A stretch of DNA of 39,886 bases from Mangrovicoccus algicola (lineage in GTDB: Bacteria > Pseudomonadota > Alphaproteobacteria > Rhodobacterales > Rhodobacteraceae): NCBI RefSeq assembly GCF_014903745.1, contig NZ_JACVXA010000048.1, positions 1 through 39,886 on the forward strand, given 5' to 3'. How positions within the stretch are numbered: the first letter of the stretch is position 1; each line of letters starts with the position of its first letter. This document shows positions 1 to 7,635 of the stretch, piece by piece. The translations under genes and the position numbers were made by a program. Below the pieces are notes generated by a model, which saw only the letters and a list, made by a program, of their open reading frames with translations, had not been told where the DNA came from and searched no databases.

Positions 1-403
1 CGCGGGCGCGGATCGCGGGCCGGGCCCGCGCCGGGCGGAACATCGCGGCCAGCCCGGCATTGTCGGCGGCATCGAGTTCATCGAACAGCAGGAAGTCCTG
101 GAAGATGATGCCGAGGTGATCGGCGCGGAACCGGGCGCGGCGGCTGCGCGACAGGGCGGTGATCTCGGTCCCGCCCCAGCGCACCGTGCCCTGCACGCCG
201 TCCAGCAGCCCCGCCAGCGCCAGAAGCAGCGTGGATTTTCCTGCCCCCGACGGCCCGCGGATGCCCAGGGCGGTGCCCGGCGCCACGTCGAGTTCGCCGA
301 TATCGAGGATCGCGGGGCCCTCGGCGCGGCCCACCGACAGCCCGCGGACCGCCAGCGGCAATCCGGTCCCCTTGAGGCCCGTCTTGAGGCCCGTCTCAGC
401 CAT
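1..403 (-). CDS. ABC transporter ATP-binding protein, partial (LolD/MacB-like ATPase)
   Basis: ATPase subunit of an ABC transporter; about 134 N-terminal residues are visible and the rest lies beyond the left edge. The Walker A motif GPSGAGKST is near residues 48-56 and the Q-loop (IIFQDF) near residue 103. The Walker B and signature motifs are outside the window. The start ATG overlaps the end of the upstream DUF3299-like gene (shared bases 396-403), so the two are almost certainly translationally coupled. From established knowledge, a Zur-regulated Pseudomonas operon (PA4063-PA4066) joins a DUF2796 protein, a LolCD-like ABC pair and a DUF3299 protein. The same combination here, with a Zur-like box upstream, suggests a zinc-related transporter; that is inference. 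A permease gene is expected immediately to the left. The N-terminus carries a small TGLK duplication from a 12-bp tandem repeat. Confidence 0.85.
   Translation of the reverse strand, partial: MAETGLKTGLKGTGLPLAVRGLSVGRAEGPAILDIGELDVAPGTALGIRGPSGAGKSTLLLALAGLLDGVQGTVRWGGTEITALSRSRRARFRADHLGIIFQDFLLFDELDAADNAGLAAMFRPARARPAIRAR
371..394. repeat. 12-bp perfect tandem duplication
   Basis: Two head-to-tail copies of CTTGAGGCCCGT. They lie near the 5' end of the ABC ATPase gene and duplicate the residues TGLK in frame. This is probably a recent slippage event in a non-essential N-terminal extension. Confidence 0.8.
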
Positions 404-821
404 AGCTGGCATCGCCCAGGCGGATCATCGACAGGAAGCCCGTCTCGGGATCCTTGTAGCTGCCCAGTTCCAGCACGCCGCGGGCGTCGATATTGACGTT
501 GAAGGGGACGACATCGACGATGCGCTTGGTATAGACGGCCAGGATGTCGTCGGGCCATTCGGCCTCGGTCTCGCAGAAGGGGCAGACCGCCATCGGCATC
601 TTGGTCAGCACGAAGAACCGGCTTTCGGCCTTCAGGGGCGGCGCCATGAAGCCCGTGACGCTGATGCGGCTGCCCTCGAGCTGCCCGGCCAGATCGGAGA
701 AGCTGCCATCCTTGTCGTAGAGGTCGCGCAGGCGCACGCGCGCATCGGCGGCAAGGGCAGGGCGCAGCAGAACGGGCGCGGCAAGCGCGGCGGTCAGGAA
801 GGCGCGGCGATCCGGTCTCAT
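396..821 (-). CDS. Tat-exported DUF3299-like protein with a CPFC motif
   Basis: A 141-residue protein. The N-terminus has a twin-arginine type signal (RRAFLTAALA followed by a hydrophobic stretch and an A-A site near residue 25), so it is predicted to be periplasmic. The middle reads GSRISVTGFMAPPL, then a FFVLT strand and AVCPFCETE. This fits the DUF3299 pattern of a small beta-rich exported protein with a conserved Cys, but with a Cys-Pro-Phe-Cys pair that could bind metal or a thiol partner. The ATG at 821 is chosen over upstream possibilities because GGAG lies at proper spacing. It overlaps the next gene by 8 bases (ABC ATPase), and a Zur-like palindrome lies 38 bp upstream. DUF3299 proteins accompany Zur-regulated ABC transporters in Pseudomonas. 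The family assignment is by pattern only and the exact function is unknown. Confidence 0.6.
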   Translation of the reverse strand: MRPDRRAFLTAALAAPVLLRPALAADARVRLRDLYDKDGSFSDLAGQLEGSRISVTGFMAPPLKAESRFFVLTKMPMAVCPFCETEAEWPDDILAVYTKRIVDVVPFNVNIDARGVLELGSYKDPETGFLSMIRLGDASYG

Positions 822-859
822 GGCATCATCCTCCGGGCAGGGGCGGGGCGGTCCCGCGT

Positions 860-876
860 TTGCGATAGTATAACAT
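860..876 (-). promoter_or_regulatory. Zur-like operator upstream of the DUF3299-ABC operon
   Basis: Read on the minus strand the site is ATGTTATACTATCGCAA. It matches the classical Zur core TGTTATANTATAACA perfectly in one half and partly in the other. It sits 38 bp from the start codon and covers likely -10 sequence, which fits repression. Two other sites in this window (2571 and 16887) align with it at most positions. Confidence 0.6.
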
Positions 877-931
877 ATCTTGTGACGCAAGGGGCAGTCC
901 CGCCCCCGTGACGGCATATTGCCAAAGGCAA

Positions 932-956
932 AAGGGTCCCGCAGGACGGGACCCTT
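932..956 (-). terminator. Intrinsic terminator of the alkaline phosphatase gene
   Basis: A perfect 10-bp stem (AAGGGTCCCG / CGGGACCCTT) with a 5-base loop. On the minus strand it is followed by TTGCCTTT. It begins 21 bp after the phosphatase stop codon, so the phosphatase transcript should end before the next Zur-like site. Confidence 0.85.
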
Positions 957-977
957 CACGTTTCGGTGCGCGCCCGA

Positions 978-2468
978 TTACTCGGCGGTCACGGCATGGT
1001 TCATCACGTGGAAGATCACGTTCTGCTCGATCGTGCCGTCGAACAGATGCGACCACGGGCCCTTCGCGTAAAGCGGGACATCGACGCCCGAATGCGATTC
1101 CGAGGAGGCGGGGATCAGCGCCTGCTGGATGTAGTCCAGATCCTGGGCCTCTTCCTGGCTGACATCGGGGCGGCCTTCGGGCGCGGCGAAGCTGCCGTCT
1201 TCCTGTTCGGTCAGCACCGAGCCCACGCCATTGGCATAGCTGACCACGGTATAGGGCTTGCCATCGGCGCCCAGGACCGGCTCGCCGCTGTGCTCGATGC
1301 CTTCCTGCGCGACATCGAAGCAGATGCCGTCGATCGGGGTGCCGCGGCCGCAATAGCCGTTGATGACGATGGAATGCTCGTGATCCGCGGTGACGATGAT
1401 CAGCGTGTCCTCGTCATCGGTCAGCTCGTCGGCCAGGGCGATGGCATCGGCGAACATCTTGCCGTCGATCATGGCGCGCTTGGCATTGCCGGCATGGTTG
1501 GCGTGGTCGACGCGCCCGGCCTCGATCTCCAGGTAGAACCCGTTCTCGTTCTGCGACAGGTACTCGATCGCCTTGCGGGTGGAGTCGGCCAGCGACGGCT
1601 CGCTCTCGGGGCGGTCGGCCTCGTAGGAGGCGTGGCTGTCGGTCCACATGCCCAGGATCGGCGCGTCCATGGACAGCGCGTCCAGCTCTTCGCGGTTCGA
1701 CGCATACTGGATGCCGGCCGCCTTGGCCTGCTCGATCAGGTTGACGCCGTCGGGACGATGGCCCTTGCCGCCATTGGGGGTCTCGGTGCCCTCGGGAACG
1801 AAGTAGCGTGCCCCGCCGCCAAGCGCGATGTCCAGCGTGCCCGCGGTCATGGCGTCGATCATCTGGGTGGCGATGTCGCGCGAGCCGTCGCAGCCCTCGG
1901 GGACGGAATCTTCCCAGTTGCGGTTGGCGGTCTTGGCATAGACGGCCGCCGGGGTGGCATGGGTCAGGCGCGCGGAAGTGACGGCGCCGACGGATTTGCC
2001 CGCCTCGGTCATCAGCTCCGAGAACAGCGTCAGCTCGTTGGCCGCCTCGGTGGAGCAATCGTCATGGATCGCGTTCTCGCCGAGGTTGATGAGGTTGAAG
2101 CGCTGCTTGACGCCGGTATTCATCGCGCCCGCGGTGGGGGCGGAATCCGGGGTCTGGGCGTTGATGTTGTAGGTCTTGACCAGCGCCAGGTTCGGGAAGG
2201 CCTCCTGCGGCTGGACGTAATCGTCGCCAAGCCCGCCTTCCTGCTGGCCGGTCCACAGGCGGATCATGTAATTCGAGGTGACGCCCTGGCCGTCGGCGAC
2301 GAAGAGGATGACGTTCTTGGCGCGGTTGGTGTTGGGCTGCTTGGCCAGCTCGGCCTCCAGGCGGGCCTGCCCGTCGGTGAACCAGTCGCTGCCGGATTGT
2401 GCGATTTCCTGGGCAAAGGCGCCGGAGGCGGCCATGGCAAGCGCCGAAGCGGCAAGCATCTTGTACAT
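978..2468 (-). CDS. phoA: Alkaline phosphatase, PhoA family
   Basis: Periplasmic phosphomonoesterase that releases phosphate from organic phosphate esters using two Zn2+ and one Mg2+. It has 496 residues with a Sec signal peptide of about 20 (ending ASGAFAQ). Conserved blocks are all present: VILFVADG with the metal-binding Asp near 59, DSAPTAGA with the nucleophilic Ser near 109, GRVDHANH carrying Asp/His metal ligands, VTADHEHS with Asp-His near 360, and HSGVDVPLYA with the last Zn-ligand His near 458. The gene is monocistronic by its strong terminator. The 142-bp upstream gap holds a Zur-like box and a weak PHO-box-like repeat. The first would be an unusual form of control for this enzyme. 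Its length is close to that of E. coli PhoA. Confidence 0.95.
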   Translation of the reverse strand: MYKMLAASALAMAASGAFAQEIAQSGSDWFTDGQARLEAELAKQPNTNRAKNVILFVADGQGVTSNYMIRLWTGQQEGGLGDDYVQPQEAFPNLALVKTYNINAQTPDSAPTAGAMNTGVKQRFNLINLGENAIHDDCSTEAANELTLFSELMTEAGKSVGAVTSARLTHATPAAVYAKTANRNWEDSVPEGCDGSRDIATQMIDAMTAGTLDIALGGGARYFVPEGTETPNGGKGHRPDGVNLIEQAKAAGIQYASNREELDALSMDAPILGMWTDSHASYEADRPESEPSLADSTRKAIEYLSQNENGFYLEIEAGRVDHANHAGNAKRAMIDGKMFADAIALADELTDDEDTLIIVTADHEHSIVINGYCGRGTPIDGICFDVAQEGIEHSGEPVLGADGKPYTVVSYANGVGSVLTEQEDGSFAAPEGRPDVSQEEAQDLDYIQQALIPASSESHSGVDVPLYAKGPWSHLFDGTIEQNVIFHVMNHAVTAE

Positions 2469-2518
2469 CGGAGGGTCCCTCGGAGGATTGTTCTGATGGA
2501 CATGCCCCTAGGACCGGC

Positions 2519-2536
2519 CTGTAACGGAACCGTGAC
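2519..2536. promoter_or_regulatory. Possible PHO box near the alkaline phosphatase gene
   Basis: CTGTAAC and CCGTGAC lie in direct repeat with a 4-base gap, giving the 11-bp period of PhoB sites (consensus CTGTCAT repeats). It lies about 50-70 bp before the phosphatase start codon. The repeat points away from the gene and each half has mismatches, so this is weak. Confidence 0.3.
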
Positions 2537-2570
2537 GCTTAGATGGATTTTCCATTACAATCAATGGGTT

Positions 2571-2587
2571 ACGTTATAGTATCACAA
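2571..2587 (-). promoter_or_regulatory. Zur-like operator upstream of the alkaline phosphatase gene
   Basis: On the minus strand it reads TTGTGATACTATAACGT. On the plus strand the core is GTTATAGTATCAC, one half perfect and the other with one mismatch to the Zur half-site TATAAC. It lies 103-119 bp before the phosphatase ATG and after the corA stop, so it can only serve the phosphatase. It overlaps a TATAAC hexamer that could be the -10 element. Confidence 0.55.
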
Positions 2588-2610
2588 GGATCAGCACGCC
2601 GCAACCGGGA

Positions 2611-3555
2611 TCACAGCCAGCGCCGCAGAACGAAGAACAGAAGGATCGCCGCCGAGGAGGCCGCCATCAGCCCCAGCGACACCTCGAAGCCCGCGATCCA
2701 GTGCAGCATCGGCATCTCGTCGAAATTCATCCCGAATATGGACGCGATCAGCGTCGCGGGCAGGAAGATCGTCGCCACCAGGGAGTAGTAGCGCGCATTG
2801 TCGTTCTGGCTGAGGCTGATCAGCCCCATCGTCGCGTCGATCGCCAGGCTGACCCGGCCCGCCAGCGCATCGGCATGCACGGTCAGCGCCTCCACGTCGC
2901 GATCGGCCGTCTTCAGGCCCGCCTTGCGGCTGAAGGCGACGCGGCCCTCGGCGCGCAGCTGGTCCAGATGCACCAGCGTGCGGCGCAGGATCAGCAGGTT
3001 CAGCCGGATATCCGACAGCGCCTCGCCCATCCGCCCGGTGGCGCGGATCAGTCCGCGCAGATCCTCGGCATCCTCCATCGCCTCGTCCTTGAAGACCAGC
3101 TGCGCGGTCCTGTCCAGTTCGCGGTCCCAGTTCTCCAGCACGTCGGCGATATGGCCCACCCCCAGCGCCAGCAGCGCCACGGCCACGTCGCCCGGCGTGC
3201 GCCGCCCCGCCAGCGAGAAGCCGTTCCACAGGTTGGGCCCCCGGAACCGCACCGTCACGACGCAGCCCTCGCGCAGCATCAGCGTCACCGGCGCGAAACT
3301 GTCATCGCCATCGCCCGAGGGTTCGGTCAGCATCACCGTCAGCATGTCGGCCCCGCCCCGCCGGGTCAGCCGCTGCGACGGTTCGATCTGGCTCATGTCC
3401 TGCAGCCGCGGGATCTCGAATCCCAGCGCGCGCATGCGTTCGGCATCGGCCTTCCCGGGATTGTAGAAATCGATCCACAGGGCGCCGGAGAGATCCTCGC
3501 GCGGGTCCATGGAGCGCAGCCCGGTCTCTTCGAGGCGATAGGCGGAGATGGTCAT
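2611..3555 (-). CDS. corA: CorA family magnesium/divalent cation channel
   Basis: Inner-membrane Mg2+ (and Co2+/Ni2+) channel, a homopentamer in known members. It has 314 residues with a large soluble N-terminal domain and two C-terminal membrane helices. The selectivity signature FGMNFDEMP (Gly-Met-Asn) falls between the helices near residue 280, preceded by YYSLVATIFLPATLIASI as expected for TM1. A ZntB-type Zn2+ transporter has the same fold and GMN motif, and with a Zur-like site next door that alternative is not excluded. The GMNFDEMP loop fits CorA well. The ATG at 3555 has AAAGGA at a suitable distance. It reads in the same direction as the DASS gene 127 bp upstream and the phosphatase downstream. 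Confidence 0.9.
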   Translation of the reverse strand: MTISAYRLEETGLRSMDPREDLSGALWIDFYNPGKADAERMRALGFEIPRLQDMSQIEPSQRLTRRGGADMLTVMLTEPSGDGDDSFAPVTLMLREGCVVTVRFRGPNLWNGFSLAGRRTPGDVAVALLALGVGHIADVLENWDRELDRTAQLVFKDEAMEDAEDLRGLIRATGRMGEALSDIRLNLLILRRTLVHLDQLRAEGRVAFSRKAGLKTADRDVEALTVHADALAGRVSLAIDATMGLISLSQNDNARYYSLVATIFLPATLIASIFGMNFDEMPMLHWIAGFEVSLGLMAASSAAILLFFVLRRWL

Positions 3556-3648
3556 GGGCGGCCGGTCCTTTCGGGCAGTCGGGCGAAACGCGCGCCCCCT
3601 TGCCTATCGCGCCGGCGCGGCGCGTCAAGGACCGGCAGGCCCCGGGGC

Positions 3649-3670
3649 CTCCCCCCCGCCGCCGGGGGAG
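3649..3670 (-). terminator. Candidate terminator of the DASS transporter gene
   Basis: A G/C stem CTCCCCC / GGGGGAG with an 8-base loop, starting 12 bp after the transporter stop codon. No T run follows, so efficiency is uncertain. Confidence 0.4.
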
Positions 3671-3681
3671 AGGCGCACGGG

Positions 3682-5268
3682 CTAGAGGACGATCCCGAAG
3701 GCAAGCCCGCCCAGCAGGTAGGTGAAGAGCGTGATCAGGATCACCCCCACCACGTTCAGCACGATGCCGCCGCGCGCCATCTGCCCGATCGTCACCGCGC
3801 CCGAGCCGAAGACGATGGCATTGGGCGGCGTGCCCACCGGCAGCATGAAGGCGCAGGTCGCCGCCAGCGCGGTCGGGATCAGAAGCGTCGTGGCATCCAC
3901 CCCGATCCCCTGGGCGACGCCGCCCAGCACCGGGATGAAGGTCGCCGCCGTGGCGGTGTTCGAGGTCACCTCGGTCAGGAAGATCACCAGCGTGACGACG
4001 CAGATCAGGATCACGATCAGCGACAGCGATCCCAGTCCTTCGACCTGCGCGCCGATCCAGCCGTCCAGCCCGGTCGCGGCCACGGCCGAGGCCAGGCTCA
4101 GCCCGCCGCCGAACAGCAGCAGCACCCCCCAGGGCAGGTCCTGCTGGGCCGTCTTCCAGTCCAGCACCATGCGCCCGCCGCGATCGCCGGGCAGCAGGAA
4201 CAGCGCGATGCCCGCGGCGATGGCGATGGCGGTGTCGTCGAGGCTGCCGAGCGCCTCGATCCCGGTGATGTCCGACAGAAGCCCCGGCACGATCCACAGG
4301 AAGGCGGCGCCGAGGAACACCCACAGCACCATCCGCTCGCCCTGGCTCATCGGGCCCAGCCCGGCGATCTGCTCGTCGATCATCGCCCGCCCGCCGGGGA
4401 TCTCCGCCAGGCGGAACCGGTAGAGCAGCTGGGTCATCAGCACCCAGGCGATCAGGATGAAGACCAGAGCCAGCGGCGCGCCCAGCAGCATCCATTGCAG
4501 GAAGCCCACCTCCTTGCCCAGCGAATCCGACAGATAGGCCGCCACGATGGCATTGGGCGGGCTGCCCAGAAGCGTGCCGAGCCCGCCGATCGAGGCCGAC
4601 CAGGCAATGGCCAGCACAAGGCAGACGCCGAAGGCGCGGATCTGCGGATCGGCGATCACCTCGGCGATGCGCCCGCCCGCATGCAGATCCGCCCCCACCT
4701 CGGCGCCCTGGGAGGTGGCGCGGCTGCGTTCCACCACCAGGGTCAGGATCGACAGGCCGATGGGCAGCATCATCAGCGTCGTCGCCGTGTTCGACACCCA
4801 CATCGACAGGAACCCGGTGGCCAGCATCATGCCCAGCACGATGCGCCGGGGCTGCACGCCCACCCGCACCAGCGTCATCAGCGCGATGCGCCGGTGCAGC
4901 TGCCATTTCTGCATGGCGATGGCGATCAGGAAGCCGCCGAGGAACAGGTAGACGATCGGGTTGGCATAGGGCGCGGTCGCCTGGGAGACGCTGCGCCCGG
5001 CCAGAAGCGGCAGCAGAACGATCGGCAGCAGCGAGGTGGCGGCCAGCGGAATGGCCTCGGTCATCCACCAGATCGCCATCAGCGTGGCGACGGCGGCGAC
5101 GGCGCGGCCCTCGGGCGTCAGCCCCTCCTGGCCGCCCAGCAGCAGCCAGACGATGACGGCGCCGAGAAGCCCGGCGATGCGCAGCCCCCAGCTCCAGCGC
5201 GGGTCGCGCACCGCCTCGGCCTCGGGGTCGGGCGCGGACGAGGCGCGCGCATGATCCGTGTCGGTCAT
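3682..5268 (-). CDS. DASS (SLC13) family sodium/anion symporter
   Basis: Polytopic inner-membrane symporter of 528 residues for di- or tricarboxylates or a related anion with Na+. Both inverted-repeat SNT motifs are visible: WVSNTATTLMMLP in the first half and VTSNTATAATFIPV in the second. The family signature PVGTPPNAIVFGSG follows the second, and a matching GSPPNAIVAAYLS block occurs in the first half. There are about a dozen hydrophobic segments, and the first 30 residues are a charged cytosolic tail. The ATG at 5268 has GGGAG eight bases upstream. The gene is divergent from the stress protein/AGCS pair, and an inverted repeat lies just upstream. Substrate cannot be read from sequence; C4-dicarboxylates or sulfate are both possible. 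Confidence 0.88.
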   Translation of the reverse strand: MTDTDHARASSAPDPEAEAVRDPRWSWGLRIAGLLGAVIVWLLLGGQEGLTPEGRAVAAVATLMAIWWMTEAIPLAATSLLPIVLLPLLAGRSVSQATAPYANPIVYLFLGGFLIAIAMQKWQLHRRIALMTLVRVGVQPRRIVLGMMLATGFLSMWVSNTATTLMMLPIGLSILTLVVERSRATSQGAEVGADLHAGGRIAEVIADPQIRAFGVCLVLAIAWSASIGGLGTLLGSPPNAIVAAYLSDSLGKEVGFLQWMLLGAPLALVFILIAWVLMTQLLYRFRLAEIPGGRAMIDEQIAGLGPMSQGERMVLWVFLGAAFLWIVPGLLSDITGIEALGSLDDTAIAIAAGIALFLLPGDRGGRMVLDWKTAQQDLPWGVLLLFGGGLSLASAVAATGLDGWIGAQVEGLGSLSLIVILICVVTLVIFLTEVTSNTATAATFIPVLGGVAQGIGVDATTLLIPTALAATCAFMLPVGTPPNAIVFGSGAVTIGQMARGGIVLNVVGVILITLFTYLLGGLAFGIVL

Positions 5269-5289
5269 GGAATCTCCCAGGAAAACTGA

Positions 5290-5312
5290 TTTGACCGATG
5301 AAATGGGTCAAA
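5290..5312. promoter_or_regulatory. Inverted repeat upstream of the DASS transporter
   Basis: TTTGACC and GGTCAAA form perfect 7-bp arms separated by 9 bases, 22 bp before the transporter start. The size and position fit a dimeric repressor site overlapping the promoter. The regulator is not identifiable, and no regulator gene is adjacent. Confidence 0.5.
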
Positions 5313-5526
5313 GGAGGCGGTTTGGCAACTCCCCGCGATGCGCAGCCCCCCCGGCGCAGGGCTGCCTCGAAAATGTGCAATCAGCCGGAAAACGGCCGGT
5401 TGCGGCCTGGCCGCGGCGCCCGGGGCTTCGACAGGACGGACGGATGGCGCAGGCTGACCCGGAGGCAGGCCCGTCCGGGCGGACCGCGCCTCCACCTCGC
5501 AGGAGCGCAAGAAAGGACAGTTGCCC

Positions 5527-5961
5527 ATGTCATCCACCATCGTCGTCGCCCATGACGGCAGCGACAGTTCCGAACGCGCCATGGCCTTCGCCGTGGACCG
5601 TGCCGGTGTCATAGGCGGCGCCGTGCTGGTCGCCCATGTGCTGGAATGGTCGCCCTATGCCTTCCTGACCAAGGAAGAGCTGGAGGAACGCCATGTCCGC
5701 CGCCGCGAGGAACTGGAACGCGCCGAGGCCGCGCTGCTGCGCCCGGTCCTGGAACGCCATGCCGCCAGCGGCGTGCCGATCACGACCGAGATGCGCTATG
5801 GCCATGTCGCCGAGACGCTGATCCGCATCGCCACCCAGGCGCAGGCCGTGCAGGTGGTGATCGGCCGCCGCGGCCAGGGCGGTTTCGCCAACCGGTTCTT
5901 CGGATCGGTCGCGGGCTCGCTGGTGCAGGCCTGCCCCGTCCCGCTGACCATCGTGCCGTGA
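5527..5961 (+). CDS. Universal stress protein, UspA family
   Basis: A single-domain Usp of 144 residues with the alpha/beta nucleotide-binding fold. The N-terminus IVVAHDGSDSSERAMAFA gives the first strand and the Asp/Ser loop. The C-terminus GRRGQGGFANRFFGSVAG is the ATP-binding G-x2-G-x9-G-S motif, followed by CPVPLTIVP. The ATG at 5527 is used rather than the TTG at 5521 because it matches the usual length and follows AAAGGA. It precedes the AGCS transporter by 20 bp, so they are probably co-transcribed. Usp proteins are often placed next to transporters as ATP-dependent modulators; that role here is inference. Confidence 0.92.
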   Translation: MSSTIVVAHDGSDSSERAMAFAVDRAGVIGGAVLVAHVLEWSPYAFLTKEELEERHVRRREELERAEAALLRPVLERHAASGVPITTEMRYGHVAETLIRIATQAQAVQVVIGRRGQGGFANRFFGSVAGSLVQACPVPLTIVP

Positions 5962-5981
5962 TCCGACAGCAAGGAGCTTCC

Positions 5982-7535
5982 ATGAAACATTCCCTGGCCC
6001 CCGTCCCGGCACTGGCCGCCCTGGGCGCGGCGATCATCGCCGCCGCCCCCGCCCTGGCCCAGACCGCGACGCTCGACGAGCGGATCAACACCGCCTTCGC
6101 CGGCGCGACCGGCTGGTTCGTCAGCCTGATCTTCGCGCCCATTCCCGGCACCGGCTTTCCCTGGATCGTCGCCTGGCTGGTGGTGGGCGCCACGGTCTTC
6201 TCCATCTATTTCGGCTTCGTGCAGTTCCGCGTGATCGGCCATTCCATCGCCCTGGTGAAGGGCGACTATTCCGATCCCGACGATGCCGGGGAGGTCAGCC
6301 ATTTCCAGGCGCTGGCGACGGCGCTGTCGGGCACGGTCGGCCTGGGAAACATCGCGGGCGTCGCGGTCGCGGTGGGCATCGGCGGGCCGGGCGCGACCTT
6401 CTGGATGATCCTCGCGGGGCTTCTGGGCATGGCCAGCAAGTTCACCGAATGCACCCTGGCGGTGAAGTACCGCAACGAATATCCCGACGGGCGCGTCTCG
6501 GGCGGGCCGATGTACTACATGACCAAGGGCTTCGCGCTGCGCGGCGCCTGGGGCGGCAAGCCCTTGGCCGTGCTCTTCGCGATCTTCGCCATCCTGGGCT
6601 CCTTCGGGGGCGGCAACATGTTCCAGTCCAACCAGGCCCATGCCCAGCTGGTCAATGTCTTCGGCGAGTTTCCCGGGGTGATCACCGGCGTGGTCTTCGC
6701 CGCCATCGTCTTCGCCGTGATCGTCGGCGGCATCCGCTCCATCGCGCGGGTCACCGAAAAGGTCGTGCCGCTGATGGGCGTCATCTATGTCGGCACCGCG
6801 CTGGTGATCCTGGCGATCAATTTCGACCAGATCGGCTGGGCGATCGGGCAGATCTTCGCGGGCGCCTTCACCGGGCTGGGCGTCGCGGGCGGCATGGCGG
6901 GCGCGCTGATCCAGGGGTTCAAGCGCGCGGCCTTCTCCAACGAGGCGGGGGTGGGGTCGGCCGCCATCGCCCATTCGGCGGTGCGCACCAAGGAGCCGGT
7001 GACCGAGGGCTTCGTCGCGCTTCTGGAGCCGTTCATCGACACGGTGGTGATCTGCACCATGACGGCGCTGGTCATCATCATCACCGGCCAGCTGGTCAGC
7101 GACCCCGAGACCGGGCTCTATATCGTCGGCGAAGGCGGGTCGATCGAGACGCTGGCGGGCAATACCGGCGTGGCGCTGACCTCGGCGGCCTTCTCGCAGA
7201 GCGTGCCGATCTTCCGCTACATCCTGGTGGTGGCGGTGATCCTCTTCGCCTTCTCGACGATGATCTCCTGGTCCTATTACGGGCTGAAGGCCTGGACCTT
7301 CCTCTTCGGCGAGGGAAAGACGACGGAGCTGGTCTACAAGCTGATCTTCTGTTTCTTCGTCATCGTCGGCGCGGCGGCCAGCCTCGGCCCGGTGATCGAC
7401 TTCTCCGATGCCGCGATCTTCGCCATGGCGGTGTGCAACATCGCGGCGCTCTACGTGCTGATGCCGATCGTCAAGGCCGAGATGGAAAGCTACCTGTCGC
7501 GGCTGAAATCGGGCGAGATCCGCAAGTTCACCTGA
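5982..7535 (+). CDS. Alanine or glycine:cation symporter, AGCS family
   Basis: An inner-membrane Na+ (or H+)-coupled amino-acid importer of 517 residues, with about ten or eleven membrane segments and an N-terminal hydrophobic leader (ALGAAIIAAAPALAQ). Family motifs include YRNEYPDGRVSGGPMYY, EAGVGSAAIAHSA and TEGFVALLEPFIDT. It starts at the ATG at 5982 with AAGGAG seven bases upstream. The upstream stress-protein gene is close enough for one transcript, and a strong hairpin directly after the stop ends it. Alanine and glycine are the usual substrates of the family; which one is used here cannot be decided. Confidence 0.93.
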   Translation: MKHSLAPVPALAALGAAIIAAAPALAQTATLDERINTAFAGATGWFVSLIFAPIPGTGFPWIVAWLVVGATVFSIYFGFVQFRVIGHSIALVKGDYSDPDDAGEVSHFQALATALSGTVGLGNIAGVAVAVGIGGPGATFWMILAGLLGMASKFTECTLAVKYRNEYPDGRVSGGPMYYMTKGFALRGAWGGKPLAVLFAIFAILGSFGGGNMFQSNQAHAQLVNVFGEFPGVITGVVFAAIVFAVIVGGIRSIARVTEKVVPLMGVIYVGTALVILAINFDQIGWAIGQIFAGAFTGLGVAGGMAGALIQGFKRAAFSNEAGVGSAAIAHSAVRTKEPVTEGFVALLEPFIDTVVICTMTALVIIITGQLVSDPETGLYIVGEGGSIETLAGNTGVALTSAAFSQSVPIFRYILVVAVILFAFSTMISWSYYGLKAWTFLFGEGKTTELVYKLIFCFFVIVGAAASLGPVIDFSDAAIFAMAVCNIAALYVLMPIVKAEMESYLSRLKSGEIRKFT

Positions 7536-7541
7536 CCCCTC

Positions 7542-7577
7542 GGGTCCGGCCGCCCCGCGCGGGCGGCCGGACCCTTT
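7542..7577 (+). terminator. Intrinsic terminator after the AGCS gene
   Basis: A perfect 14-bp stem (GGGTCCGGCCGCCC and its complement) with a 5-base loop, followed by TTTC. It starts 6 bp after the stop codon. Confidence 0.85.
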
Positions 7578-7635
7578 CGCAAAGCATTCAGGCACCTGAC
7601 ACGGCACCTCTTCCACCGGCACATGGAGGAAAACC

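Noticed and set aside
2701-5289. An 862-codon rightward open frame across corA and the DASS gene
   Set aside because: It spans two real leftward genes and their intergenic gap, and its product is Gln/His/Arg-rich with no motif.
5342-5365. Hairpin GCAGCCC...GGGCTGC in the DASS/stress-protein gap as a riboswitch or terminator
   Set aside because: The stem is short with a 10-base loop, the gap is divergent so no transcript needs ending there, and I see no riboswitch consensus.
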